Source of the DNA: Arthrobacter sp. B3I4 | GTDB lineage: Bacteria > Actinomycetota > Actinomycetes > Actinomycetales > Micrococcaceae | Assembly (NCBI RefSeq): GCF_030816855.1 | Contig: NZ_JAUSYK010000001.1 | Span: forward strand, 682,001-746,000 | Reading direction: 5' to 3' | Length of the DNA: 64,000 nt | Shown here: positions 9,305 to 17,332 of the stretch, one piece after another | Layout of the letters: every line of letters starts with the position of its first letter | How positions within the stretch are numbered: position 1 is the stretch's first letter | Made by a program: the position numbers and the translations under genes | The notes under the pieces: generated by a model | Seen by the model: only the letters and a program-made list of their open reading frames with translations | What the model was told of the DNA's origin: nothing | The model's database searches: none

Positions 9305-10015
9305 GTGGCAGACACCGCAATCCACACCGTTGAACCGTCGTCGGGAGCAAAGATGCGCAAATGGGCGAAAGAGCATGGACTGTTGTTGGCCAACATCGGA
9401 CTTTTTGCGGCCTTCTTCATCGGCATGATCATCAGCGGAGCAGCCGATTACAGCGAGGACCAGCTCTCCCACGGCCAGCCCGCCGTCAGCATCTTCGAGT
9501 ACTTGGGCACAGGCGCCTTCCTGGAGGCGACCTTTGAGAACTGGGAATCGGAGTTCCTGCAGATGGGCATGTACGTCATCCTGACCGTGTTCCTCTTCCA
9601 GAAGGGCTCCTCGGAGTCCAAACCGATGGGAAAGAACGCGCCCCAGGACGAGGACCCGCGTAACGCCACCCTCAAGGCTGCCACGCCATGGCCGGTACGC
9701 CGGGGCGGGTGGGTGCTGAAGCTGTACGAGCACTCGCTTTCGATCATGTTCCTGTTGCTGTTTTTGGCCTCCGTCGCGCTCCATGCGATCGGCGGTAGCC
9801 AGGAGTACAGCGAGGAGCAGCAGGCCCACGGCCAGCCCCCCGTCACCGTGTGGGGCTATTTCGCGACCAGCAGGTTCTGGTTCGAGTCGTTCCAGAACTG
9901 GCAAAGTGAATTCCTCGCCGTCGCAGTGCTCGTCGGCGCCTCGGTCTACCTGCGCGAGAAGGGCTCACCGGAATCCAAGCCGGTCGCCCAACCGCATTAT
10001 GAAACCGGCGCCTAA
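9305..10015 (+). CDS. DUF6766 family membrane protein with internal duplication
   Basis: A 236-residue protein made of two similar halves. Each half has a membrane helix, then a Y-S-E-D/E-Q-x-x-H-G-Q-P-x-V motif, then a FENWESEF or FQNWQSEF motif, a second helix, and a KGSxESKP motif (residues ~10-110 and ~135-230). This is the DUF6766 pattern; function is unknown. The start is a GTG two bases after the DUF6328 stop, so translation is probably coupled. The conserved Tyr/His/Trp/Glu pattern facing one side of the membrane hints at a binding site, but that is inference. Confidence 0.8.
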   Translation: MADTAIHTVEPSSGAKMRKWAKEHGLLLANIGLFAAFFIGMIISGAADYSEDQLSHGQPAVSIFEYLGTGAFLEATFENWESEFLQMGMYVILTVFLFQKGSSESKPMGKNAPQDEDPRNATLKAATPWPVRRGGWVLKLYEHSLSIMFLLLFLASVALHAIGGSQEYSEEQQAHGQPPVTVWGYFATSRFWFESFQNWQSEFLAVAVLVGASVYLREKGSPESKPVAQPHYETGA

Positions 10016-10136
10016 GCGCGCCACACGGGTGTCGTCACCGCATCGCGGCGCAGTTGCCTCGTTACGCGGCTGCCTTTGTGTAGCGTGACCAAAGTAAGCA
10101 GATGTAAGCCAAACCACGACGGACAAGGAGCCTCCG

Positions 10137-10361
10137 ATGCCCCAAGGTGATATCGAGACGTACTACGAAGACGGCGAGTGGAAGAACAAGCGCGAAGGAA
10201 CCAGCCGCGCCTTTTCGACCGGCGGAACCAAAGACGAGGCAGTCGCGGAGGGCCGAGAAGCCGCCCGCCGCGACAAGGTCGAGCACATCATCAAGAACCA
10301 GGATGGGCAGATCGCCAGCAAGAACAGCTACGGCAACGACCCGGCGAACGTTCCGGGCTAG
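10137..10361 (+). CDS. DUF2188 domain protein
   Basis: A 74-residue protein with the DUF2188 pattern: an Asp/Glu-Trp strand (YYEDGEWKNK), a central GGTKDEAVAEGREAAR helix and a KNQDGQIASKNSYGNDP end. Members are small cytoplasmic proteins of unknown role. A GGAG site precedes the ATG. It follows the DUF6328/DUF6766 pair after 121 bases that hold nothing recognisable. Confidence 0.8.
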   Translation: MPQGDIETYYEDGEWKNKREGTSRAFSTGGTKDEAVAEGREAARRDKVEHIIKNQDGQIASKNSYGNDPANVPG

Positions 10362-10432
10362 CGGCGCCTGCGGTGGCGAGGGCGGCCGGCTGGCCGGCCC
10401 CGCCACCCGCACGTCCGGCGGCTAGGAGCGGT

Positions 10433-11557
10433 TCACGCGCCTTCGAGCACTTGGCTGGTGGTCCAGGCCAGGTACTTTCCCGCGTTGGCCACGGACTCCG
10501 CCGCACTCGGTGCGACGTCGAGGAGTTGCGCAGCCGCAACCACGCCGTGACGCTCCAGGTCCTCCGGCGAAACCAGGATCCTGCCGGCGACCATGATCAC
10601 CGGGATGCCCTGTGCCCGGGCTGCGTCCGCGAGGGCGATCGGTGCCTTACCGGTCAACGACTGGGAATCGAGCGACCCCTCCCCGGTGATGACCAGGTCA
10701 GCTTTCCCGAGTTTGTCGGCCAGCCCGGTCAGCCCCGCGACAAGCTCGAAGCCGCCCTCGAGGGAGGCGTTGCTGAAGGCCAGGAACGACGCCGGGAAGC
10801 CGCCGGCGGCGCCCGCGCCCGGGACATTGACGTCACGGCCGCTCGCCTCCCTCAGCACCGAGGCCCAGTTACGCAGCCCGGCGTCGAGCCGTTCCGCGGC
10901 GTCAGCATCGGCACCCTTTTGCGCACCGAAAACGTGGGCTGCACCCTCGGGTCCATAGAGCGGATTCTGCACATCCACCGCGATCCGGAGGTTCACTGCC
11001 GTCAGCCGCGGGTCCAGGCCGCTGAGATCCACGGCGGCCACCTCCCCGAGCGAGCCGCCGCCAAGGGGAACCACATTCCCCGCCGCGTCCACAGGTTTCA
11101 GGCCCAGGGCGCGTAGGGCGCCGCTCCCGCCGTCGGTCATGGCCGAGCCGCCCACGCCCAGGACGATCTCAGTAGCGCCGGCGTCCAGCGCTGCCGCGAT
11201 TAGCTGCCCGCAGCCGTAACTGTGGGCACGCAAGGCGTTCGCGGGCGTCGGTTCCATGTGAGCAAGGCCGGAGGCCTGCGCCGTTTCGATGACGGCTGTC
11301 GCCCCGCCAAAGGCGTCCTTGCGGATCGCCCAGGCTGCACCGATCGGCGCCAGGATCGGCCCGACGACGGCGTTCAGGCGTTCCTCGTATCCGGCGGCGA
11401 CGGCCGCCTCCAGCGTGCCCTCGCCGCCGTCTGCGACGGGAAATTGGACAACGTCTGCCTCTGGATAGACGCGCAGTGCGCCTTCGGCCATGGCGGCAGC
11501 GGCCTCAGCCGCGGTCAGGGAGCCCTTGAACTTGTCGGGGGCGATCAGGATGCGCAT
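10433..11557 (-). CDS. glycerate kinase
   Basis: A 374-residue GckA/GlxK-type glycerate kinase, which phosphorylates D-glycerate in glyoxylate and serine metabolism. The start MRILIAPDKFKGSL is the family signature; GVGGSAMTDGGSGAL and ITGEGSLDSQSLTGKAP (towards the C-terminus) are the conserved nucleotide and substrate loops. The ATG at 11557 has GGAG five bases upstream; an ATG at 11566 is a weaker choice. Whether the product is 2- or 3-phosphoglycerate is not decided by sequence. It stands alone, divergent from the histidine phosphatase gene. Confidence 0.92.
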   Translation of the reverse strand: MRILIAPDKFKGSLTAAEAAAAMAEGALRVYPEADVVQFPVADGGEGTLEAAVAAGYEERLNAVVGPILAPIGAAWAIRKDAFGGATAVIETAQASGLAHMEPTPANALRAHSYGCGQLIAAALDAGATEIVLGVGGSAMTDGGSGALRALGLKPVDAAGNVVPLGGGSLGEVAAVDLSGLDPRLTAVNLRIAVDVQNPLYGPEGAAHVFGAQKGADADAAERLDAGLRNWASVLREASGRDVNVPGAGAAGGFPASFLAFSNASLEGGFELVAGLTGLADKLGKADLVITGEGSLDSQSLTGKAPIALADAARAQGIPVIMVAGRILVSPEDLERHGVVAAAQLLDVAPSAAESVANAGKYLAWTTSQVLEGA

Positions 11558-11712
11558 GGGCTCCATCCTGCCAGCCGGGGCCGACACTCCGGAACCGCGA
11601 CAAGGCAAGGGCACGGTAGTAACGTGGGCACTTCCGCACACCCGGTAACCTCCCGGCGGCGGCCGTTGCACTTTCGGCCCGACGCCCCGGGAGCAGAGCA
11701 CAGGAGGAAACG

Positions 11713-12483
11713 GTGGGCAGCAACGGAAGCGCCGACGGCAGCCGGACCGGCATCACAGGGCTCGTGCTGATCCGGCATGGGGAAAGCGAAGGCAACGTGG
11801 CGGCCACCCAGGCCCGGGAAGCGGGGGCCCACGTCATCAACGTTCCGGCGCGCGACGCCGACGTCGGACTGTCCGGCACCGGCCGGGAACAAGCGCTGGC
11901 CCTGGGCCGGTTGCTGGCGGGCGTCCCCGAAGCGAGTCGCGGTGCCGTGTGGTCCTCCCCCTACGCCCGGGCCCGGCAGACCGCAGAACTTGCCCTGCAG
12001 ACCGGCGGGTGGCGGCAGCAGATCGGGCTCGATGAGCGCCTCCGCGACCGCGAACTCGGCATCCTGGACATGCTGACCTCCGCCGGCGTGGAAGCCCGGT
12101 TTCCAGAAGAAGCCCAGCGCCGCCGCTGGCTCGGAAAGTTCTACTACCGGCCGCCGGGCGGGGAATCATGGGCTGACGTGGTGCTGCGGCTCCGGTCGCT
12201 GCTGGCCGAGCTAGACCGGGAGCACCCCGGCGAGGAGGTCCTGCTGGTCTGCCACGACGCTTTGATCATGCTGTTCCGCTACATCCTGCAGCAGCTCACC
12301 GAGTCCGAGTTGCTGGATCTCGCCGCCACCACCAGTGTCCTGAACGCCTCGGTCAGCCGCTTTGTGCGGCCCGGCGGAACGGGATCTTGGGAGTTGGAGA
12401 GCTTCAACCTGGCAGACCATCTGACGGCGCACGGCGTACCCGTCACCGAGCACGCAGGAGATGCCAGTGTCCACCCGCGCTGA
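11713..12483 (+). CDS. histidine phosphatase family protein
   Basis: A 256-residue phosphoglycerate-mutase-like phosphatase. The catalytic motif LIRHGESEGN is at about residue 18, the second Arg region is SSPYARARQTAE, and the second catalytic His is in LLVCHDALIMLFR. The start is a GTG after AGGAGG. The gene overlaps the next one by 17 bases, so the two are translationally linked; the partner repairs damaged NAD(P)H. The substrate is unknown, and this coupling does not by itself show a shared pathway. Confidence 0.9.
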   Translation: MGSNGSADGSRTGITGLVLIRHGESEGNVAATQAREAGAHVINVPARDADVGLSGTGREQALALGRLLAGVPEASRGAVWSSPYARARQTAELALQTGGWRQQIGLDERLRDRELGILDMLTSAGVEARFPEEAQRRRWLGKFYYRPPGGESWADVVLRLRSLLAELDREHPGEEVLLVCHDALIMLFRYILQQLTESELLDLAATTSVLNASVSRFVRPGGTGSWELESFNLADHLTAHGVPVTEHAGDASVHPR

Positions 12484-13354
12484 GACACCGGAGCTGGTGA
12501 CACCGACCCTGCTGCGCGGCTGGCCGCTGCCCGGCGGCGGTTCCGGCAAGAATGACCGCGGCTCGGTGCTGGTGGTCGGCGGCGCACGCAAGACCCCGGG
12601 CGCGGCCCTGCTCGCCGGCGTCGCCGCCCTGCGCTCGGGGGCCGGCCGGCTGACTCTGGCCGTGGCCGAGTCCACCGCGGTACCGCTCGCCGTAGCCTTC
12701 CCGGAATCCGGGGTTGTCGGCCTGCCGGAAACCGCCCGGGGTTCGGTCAAAGGTTCCGCGGCCTCCCTGCTCGCGGACCAGTTCGACGCCGCGGACGCCG
12801 TGTTGATCGGGCCGGGACTGGACGACAAGGACGAGGCCCTGGCGTTGCTGAGGGGGCTGCTGCTGCCGGGACAGGGCAAGCCCAAGGACGGTCCCGCCGT
12901 CGTGCTCGACGCCTATGCCCTGGGTTGCCTGCCCGACCTGGCGGACGAGCTGAAGCCGTGGGCGGGCCGGCTGATCCTGACCCCCAACACCGCCGAAGGG
13001 GGTATTCTGCTGGGCCGGGACATTGAGGACCTGAAGCTGGACGTGCGAAAGATCGCCGACACCTACCAGGCAGTGGTGAGCTGCCAGGGCGTCATCGCCG
13101 AACCCGGCGGGGGCCTCTGGGAGATCACCACCGGCCACAGCGGTCTGGGCACCTCGGGCAGCGGCGACGTGCTGGCCGGCGCCATCGCTGGACTGCGCGG
13201 CCGCGGAACCACCAACGCGCAGGCCACCTGCTGGGGTTCGCACCTGCACGCAGCCGCCGGCGACCGGCTTGCCAGCCGGCTGGGAGGACTGGGCTACCTG
13301 GCACGCGAGCTCTGCGACGAGCTGCCGCCGCTGATGGTGGAACTGAGCAGCTGA
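12467..13354 (+). CDS. nnrD: ADP-dependent NAD(P)H-hydrate dehydratase
   Basis: A 295-residue ribokinase-fold enzyme that converts S-NAD(P)HX back to NAD(P)H using ADP. Supporting motifs are NDRGSVLVVGG near the start, ADAVLIGPGL, LTPNTAEGGILLG and GTSGSGDVLAGAIAGLRGRG (nucleotide loop with the catalytic Asp). I prefer the GTG at 12467, six bases after AGGAG; the ATG at 12461 directly abuts that site. There is no fused NnrE epimerase domain, unlike many bacterial Nnr proteins, so the epimerase must be encoded elsewhere. Confidence 0.92.
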   Translation: MSTRAETPELVTPTLLRGWPLPGGGSGKNDRGSVLVVGGARKTPGAALLAGVAALRSGAGRLTLAVAESTAVPLAVAFPESGVVGLPETARGSVKGSAASLLADQFDAADAVLIGPGLDDKDEALALLRGLLLPGQGKPKDGPAVVLDAYALGCLPDLADELKPWAGRLILTPNTAEGGILLGRDIEDLKLDVRKIADTYQAVVSCQGVIAEPGGGLWEITTGHSGLGTSGSGDVLAGAIAGLRGRGTTNAQATCWGSHLHAAAGDRLASRLGGLGYLARELCDELPPLMVELSS

Positions 13355-13450
13355 GCCGGGTTCTGGACTAATCCTAAGCATGCTGATTATTCTGGAGGTG
13401 CAGGGCCGGGTATGTCCGGCCGCCGCAGCTTCAACAGTGAGGAGTACACG

Positions 13451-13639
13451 ATGGGTCTGGGAGACAGCATCGAAAAGGGCGCCGACAACGCGATGAAAGA
13501 CCTCGCCGGGAATGCGGATAAGTCCGACGACGGCAACACGCCGAACCCGGGCAATCCGCACGACGACGTCGAGGTGCATTCCTCGCTCAGCGAGGGCTCC
13601 AACGCGATGGAAAAAGAGCGCGAAGAGGACAAGAACTAG
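13451..13639 (+). CDS. small hydrophilic protein
   Basis: A 62-residue charged protein (starts MGLGDSIEKGADNAMKDLAG, ends KEREEDKN) preceded by GAGGAG. Its composition resembles small CsbD-like or other stress peptides, but the motif set is not complete enough to name a family. An alternative ATG at 13412 has no ribosome site. It is followed by a convergent phosphodiesterase gene 18 bases away. Confidence 0.65.
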   Translation: MGLGDSIEKGADNAMKDLAGNADKSDDGNTPNPGNPHDDVEVHSSLSEGSNAMEKEREEDKN

Positions 13640-13657
13640 GGTCAGCCGGCGGCTGCC

Positions 13658-14458
13658 TCAGGGCAGCCACTGGCCCCGCTCCTGCAGGACTGCCTTGAGC
13701 AGGTCGGCACGGTCGGTGACGATCCCGTCGACGCCGAGGTTCAGCAGCCGGTGCATCTCGGCCGCTTCGTTGACGGTCCAGACATGGACGTGAAGGCCGT
13801 GGCGGTGCGCACGGCGAATCAATCCGGGCGTTACGACGGGTACGGCGCCGTAGCGGACCGGGACCTGCAGTGCGTGGACTCCGCGGAGAGCCCGCCGGGC
13901 CACCCGGCGTAGCAGCCCCGGCGGGAGCAACGGCCCCAGCAGCACGAAGAGTGCATTCGACGCCATCCCCGCGGAACTCGCCACGGGCCGGCTGAGCCGG
14001 CGCAGTACCGCGCGGCGCCGCCGGTCGGAGAAGCTGGCGACCAGGACACGGTCATGCAGTCCGTACCGCTCGATCGCCACCGCCAGCGTCTGCACCGAGT
14101 TCCAGTCCTTGACGTCCAGGTTGAGCCGGACCTCCGGGAACTCCTGCACCAGCTCCGCCAGCAACGGGATGGGTTCTGCACCGGCGATCCTCGCGCTGGC
14201 CACCGTCTCGGCGACCAGCTCCGAAATACGGCCCTCACCGTCCGTGACCCGGTCGAGCGTCTCATCGTGGAAGAGCAACAAGACGCCGTCGGCCGTGGTG
14301 TGCACGTCGGTTTCGAGGTAGCGGTAACCGAGGGCGACGGCGGCGCGGAACGCGGCCATGGAGTTTTCCCGACCCTCCAGGGAGAAACCGCGGTGTGCCA
14401 TCGCCACCGGCGTGCGGGACGGGCCAACGGGGGCGAAAAAGGGGTGCGGGACGGTCAC
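13658..14458 (-). CDS. glycerophosphodiester phosphodiesterase
   Basis: A 266-residue GDPD-family TIM-barrel enzyme that releases glycerol 3-phosphate from glycerophosphodiesters. The catalytic His and metal ligands are seen in AHRGFSLEGRENS, YLETDVHTTADG and LFHDETLDR. LNLDVKDWN and the C-terminal VHVWTVNEAAEM and GVDGIVTDRADLL motifs are also canonical. There is no signal peptide, so it is probably cytoplasmic. Monocistronic. Confidence 0.92.
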   Translation of the reverse strand: MTVPHPFFAPVGPSRTPVAMAHRGFSLEGRENSMAAFRAAVALGYRYLETDVHTTADGVLLLFHDETLDRVTDGEGRISELVAETVASARIAGAEPIPLLAELVQEFPEVRLNLDVKDWNSVQTLAVAIERYGLHDRVLVASFSDRRRRAVLRRLSRPVASSAGMASNALFVLLGPLLPPGLLRRVARRALRGVHALQVPVRYGAVPVVTPGLIRRAHRHGLHVHVWTVNEAAEMHRLLNLGVDGIVTDRADLLKAVLQERGQWLP

Positions 14459-14482
14459 ATTTGAAGCGTACCGGAAGGCTGC

Positions 14483-14731
14483 TCACCCGGCTCTGTGCAG
14501 CAGGATCTCCACCCCGTCGCTGCAATGCAGCAGCGTCCGGCCCCCGCCGTCGAGGTCTACCCAGACCGTGGTGTGGTCCGTCGTCAGCGCGTCCACGAAA
14601 CCGGCGGCTTCATAGCCGGGCGCCAGACGCACCCGGACGCGGTCGCCCTGGCGCAGGGCTTGCCAGTGCGCGTCGGGCGCGACCCGGCGCAGCGGTTGCT
14701 CGTCAAAATGTCGGTTGCCGTTCCTGGCCAT
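14483..14731 (-). CDS. small protein, unknown function
   Basis: An 82-residue protein beginning MARNGNRHF, with the ATG at 14731 preceded by AAGGTGGGG. Its pattern (QGDRVRVRLAPGYEAAGFVDALTTDHTTVWVDLDGG) looks like a small SH3-like beta barrel. I do not recognise a named family. It lies between the phosphodiesterase and the HAD phosphatase, all on the minus strand. Confidence 0.6.
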   Translation of the reverse strand: MARNGNRHFDEQPLRRVAPDAHWQALRQGDRVRVRLAPGYEAAGFVDALTTDHTTVWVDLDGGGRTLLHCSDGVEILLHRAG

Positions 14732-14853
14732 GATTGCCCCACCTTCAGTCACACGATCCTTTCGGTGCTGCCAGCCTAGGAGGCCCAGATGAACGCCAGT
14801 TGGCCGCCAGCTGGGAATCCCGTGTCCGCGGGGGCCTGGAGTGTTGCGCGGCT

Positions 14854-15672
14854 TTACCGGAGCGGGACGTCCAGGGCGGCGAGCTTGGCCTCCAGAACCT
14901 GGGCCACGCCGTCGTCGTCGAAATGCGGCGCCTGCTGTCCCGCCGCAAGGATCGCTTCCGGGTGCCCGCTGGCCATGGCGTAGCCCTGCCCGGCCCAGCG
15001 CAGCATCTCGATGTCGTTGGGCATGTCCCCAAATGCCACCACGTCCTGCGCCTGTACGCCCAGGGATGCTGCGTATTCAGCCAGGGTTACCGCCTTATTG
15101 ACGCCGGGCAGGGACAGTTCCAGCAGCGCCAGGTTCGGGGCGGAGTGGGTAGCGGCAGCCAGGTGGGCGACGGCGGGTGCGACCTCCGCGAGGAAGTCGT
15201 CCGCGGTTCCTTCCCGCACGATCGCGAGGAATTTCACGACGGCATCACCCGCGCGGAGGGTTTCGTGCAGCGGCGCAGCCGTGACTTCAGCCAGCACCCC
15301 GCTGGAGCCGGTCCCCATGAAGCCTGGTTCCAGGTGGAAGCCGGTCAGCGTCTCGGCGGCGAAAAGGGCGGCCGGGCGTAGCCGCCGGATGATCCGGCGG
15401 ACTTCCAAGACGGCGTCGAGTTCCAGGGCCCGGGCGGACACCAGCCGGTCCGCTTCCAAGTCCCAGACCACGGCTCCGTTGGAGCAGATCACGGTTCCGG
15501 TGTGGCCGAGCTGCTCTTGGAGCGGGTGTAGCCAGCGCGGCGGGCGGCCGGTGACGAAGACGACCTCCACTCCGGCGTCGCGGCAGGCATGGAAGGCGCG
15601 CACAGTCCGGGCGCTGATTCTGCCGTCGTGGCCGAGGATCGTACCGTCAATATCGCTTGCTACCAGCCGCAT
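14854..15672 (-). CDS. HAD family hydrolase (Cof type, class IIB cap)
   Basis: A 272-residue phosphatase. Motif I is SDIDGTIL, with the nucleophile Asp at residue 7; motif II lies in VVFVTGRPP, and motif IV is VAFGDMPNDIEML. The size and cap region fit Cof/YbjI-type sugar-phosphate phosphatases with broad substrate range. The final GYAMASGHPEAI segment is also typical. The substrate is not predictable from sequence. Confidence 0.9.
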   Translation of the reverse strand: MRLVASDIDGTILGHDGRISARTVRAFHACRDAGVEVVFVTGRPPRWLHPLQEQLGHTGTVICSNGAVVWDLEADRLVSARALELDAVLEVRRIIRRLRPAALFAAETLTGFHLEPGFMGTGSSGVLAEVTAAPLHETLRAGDAVVKFLAIVREGTADDFLAEVAPAVAHLAAATHSAPNLALLELSLPGVNKAVTLAEYAASLGVQAQDVVAFGDMPNDIEMLRWAGQGYAMASGHPEAILAAGQQAPHFDDDGVAQVLEAKLAALDVPLR

Positions 15673-15739
15673 GCTGCCAGTCTACGTGGGGGGCGGGCCC
15701 GTTTCGGCGCGGCCGTGCCGGGTTTGAACGGCGCTCGAC

Positions 15740-15803
15740 GACGCCGGTCAGTGACGCACGTTGGCGCCGGTCAGCGCCGTTCGTAGACGCCGGTCAGTGA
15801 CGC
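15740..15803. repeat. 18-bp direct repeat (degenerate duplication of the PEBP gene 3' end)
   Basis: The sequence GACGCCGGTCAGTGACGC occurs at 15740-15757 and again at 15786-15803. The second copy encodes SLTGV near the C-terminus of the PEBP protein. The first copy, just past its stop codon, still reads SLTGVVERR on the minus strand, so the end of the gene was tandemly duplicated by about 46 bases. Confidence 0.7.
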
Positions 15804-16271
15804 GCGGGCCAGGACATGCGGACGGAGCCTCGCTTCAAACGCGGCCGGAGAAGCGCCGGCATCGAGGCCGGACTTTTCCACGTTCAGCGCGTGCACCGTG
15901 ATGATGTAGTGATGCGGCCCGTGACCCTTGGGCGGTGCCGCACCCAGGTAGCCGACGGAGCCGCCGTCGTTCCGGAGCTGGAAGGCACCGGACGGCAGGC
16001 TGCGGCCGTCCCGGGAGCCGGCGCCGGCCGGCAGCGAGGTGACGTCCGCCGGGATGTCCAGCACCGCCCAGTGCCAGAAGCCGCCGGGGCCCGGAGCGTC
16101 CGGGTCAAACACCGTGACGGCGTAGCTCCGCGTGCCGGCGGGGGCGCCGGACCAGCTCAGCGGAGGGGATTCGTCCCTGGCTCCGGCTCCCGTCGCGGCG
16201 CCGCGCTGGGCAGCCGGAAGGACCCCGCCGTCATCGAGCGCGTCACTGCGGAGGGTAAACGTAGTTGCCAT
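15771..16271 (-). CDS. YbhB/YbcL family PEBP-like protein
   Basis: A 166-residue phosphatidylethanolamine-binding-protein relative. The anion-site motifs are present: ESPPLSWSGAPAGTRSYAV, FDPDAPGPGGFWHWAVLDIP, and GYLGAAPPKGHGPHHYIITV. Bacterial YbhB/YbcL proteins have no settled function. The ATG at 16271 is followed upstream, after 25 bases, by the 3' end of the PfkB kinase gene on the same strand, so cotranscription is possible. Confidence 0.92.
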   Translation of the reverse strand: MATTFTLRSDALDDGGVLPAAQRGAATGAGARDESPPLSWSGAPAGTRSYAVTVFDPDAPGPGGFWHWAVLDIPADVTSLPAGAGSRDGRSLPSGAFQLRNDGGSVGYLGAAPPKGHGPHHYIITVHALNVEKSGLDAGASPAAFEARLRPHVLARASLTGVYERR

Positions 16272-16296
16272 GACTTCCTCTCAGTTGGTGGCCGAG

Positions 16297-17268
16297 TCAG
16301 TTGCTGGTGGCGCCCGCACTTTCCGGATCCAGCTCCATCCGGTTCAACTCAGCCCGGGTGGGAGGATTCGCGCCGGCGCGGGAAACAGTGACGGCGGCGG
16401 CTGCGGCGGCGTGTGCCAGCAGTGTCCGAAGGCTCCCGGCGGACAGCCCCCGGAGGTCTTTCCGGTTTTGGGCCCCGTTCAGACCCAAATCGACAATGCC
16501 GGAGAGCAACGCTGCCATGAACGAATCGCCGGCACCGACGGTGTCGGCCACTTTCACCGGCGGGGTCGGCGCCTGCGCCTCGCCGGCAGCATTGATGGCC
16601 CATGGCCCGGTTGCTCCGCGGGTCACAACCACCATGGCGGGTCCTTCCGAGCCGCCGAGCGAGAGCCAGCGCCGGGCCGAGTCCAGCGGATCTTCGCCGG
16701 GGTACAGCCACTCCAGGTCCTCGTCAGAGGCCTTGACCACGTCAGCGAGGGTGACGAACTTTTCGGCCTGGCGGCGGGCCTGGCCGGCGTCGGCAATGAT
16801 GCTCGGGCGGCAGTTGGGGTCGAAGCTGATGGTCATCGAAGGGTGGGCATGTTCGACGGCGGCGAGTACGTCCGCGGCACCCGGGGCCAGCATGGTGGCG
16901 ATGGAGCCGGTGTGCAGCAGGGTGCTCCCCTGCAGCATGAACGGCAGCCGGGCGGCGAGACCCGGGAGCTCCCAGGCGAGGTCGAAGCGGTAGGTCGCGG
17001 CGCCGTCGTCGTCGATGGACGCGGCGGCCACCGAGGTCGGCAGCTCATCCGGTCCCAGCGGCAGCAGCACCGAACTCGACTTCAGGTGCGCCGCCACGGA
17101 TTCACCGTACGCGTCCCTGCCGTAGCGGCCGATGAACTGCACCGGGTGGTCCAGCCGCGCCAGCCCGACGGCGACATTCAAAGGGCTGCCGCCGACGTGG
17201 GCCTGGGTTCCTGAGGGCCTCTGGACAACGTCTACCAGGGCTTCTCCGATGACTGTGAGCATGCCCAT
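16297..17268 (-). CDS. PfkB family carbohydrate kinase (fructokinase-like)
   Basis: A 323-residue sugar kinase. The N-terminal GEALVDVV and HVGGSPLNVAVGLARL motif and the C-terminal VADTVGAGDSFMAALLSG motif (anion hole and catalytic Asp) are diagnostic of PfkB kinases. Subgroup features point to fructose or a related sugar but do not settle it. ATG codons at 17268 and 17262 are both possible starts; the open frame continues upstream to 17508 without support. Confidence 0.88.
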   Translation of the reverse strand: MGMLTVIGEALVDVVQRPSGTQAHVGGSPLNVAVGLARLDHPVQFIGRYGRDAYGESVAAHLKSSSVLLPLGPDELPTSVAAASIDDDGAATYRFDLAWELPGLAARLPFMLQGSTLLHTGSIATMLAPGAADVLAAVEHAHPSMTISFDPNCRPSIIADAGQARRQAEKFVTLADVVKASDEDLEWLYPGEDPLDSARRWLSLGGSEGPAMVVVTRGATGPWAINAAGEAQAPTPPVKVADTVGAGDSFMAALLSGIVDLGLNGAQNRKDLRGLSAGSLRTLLAHAAAAAAVTVSRAGANPPTRAELNRMELDPESAGATSN

Positions 17269-17332
17269 ACTCTGCCAGAGAACGCGCCCGTGCGCTCCGC
17301 TGAGTTGCGGCCGGGCCGGCGGCAGCCGCGAA

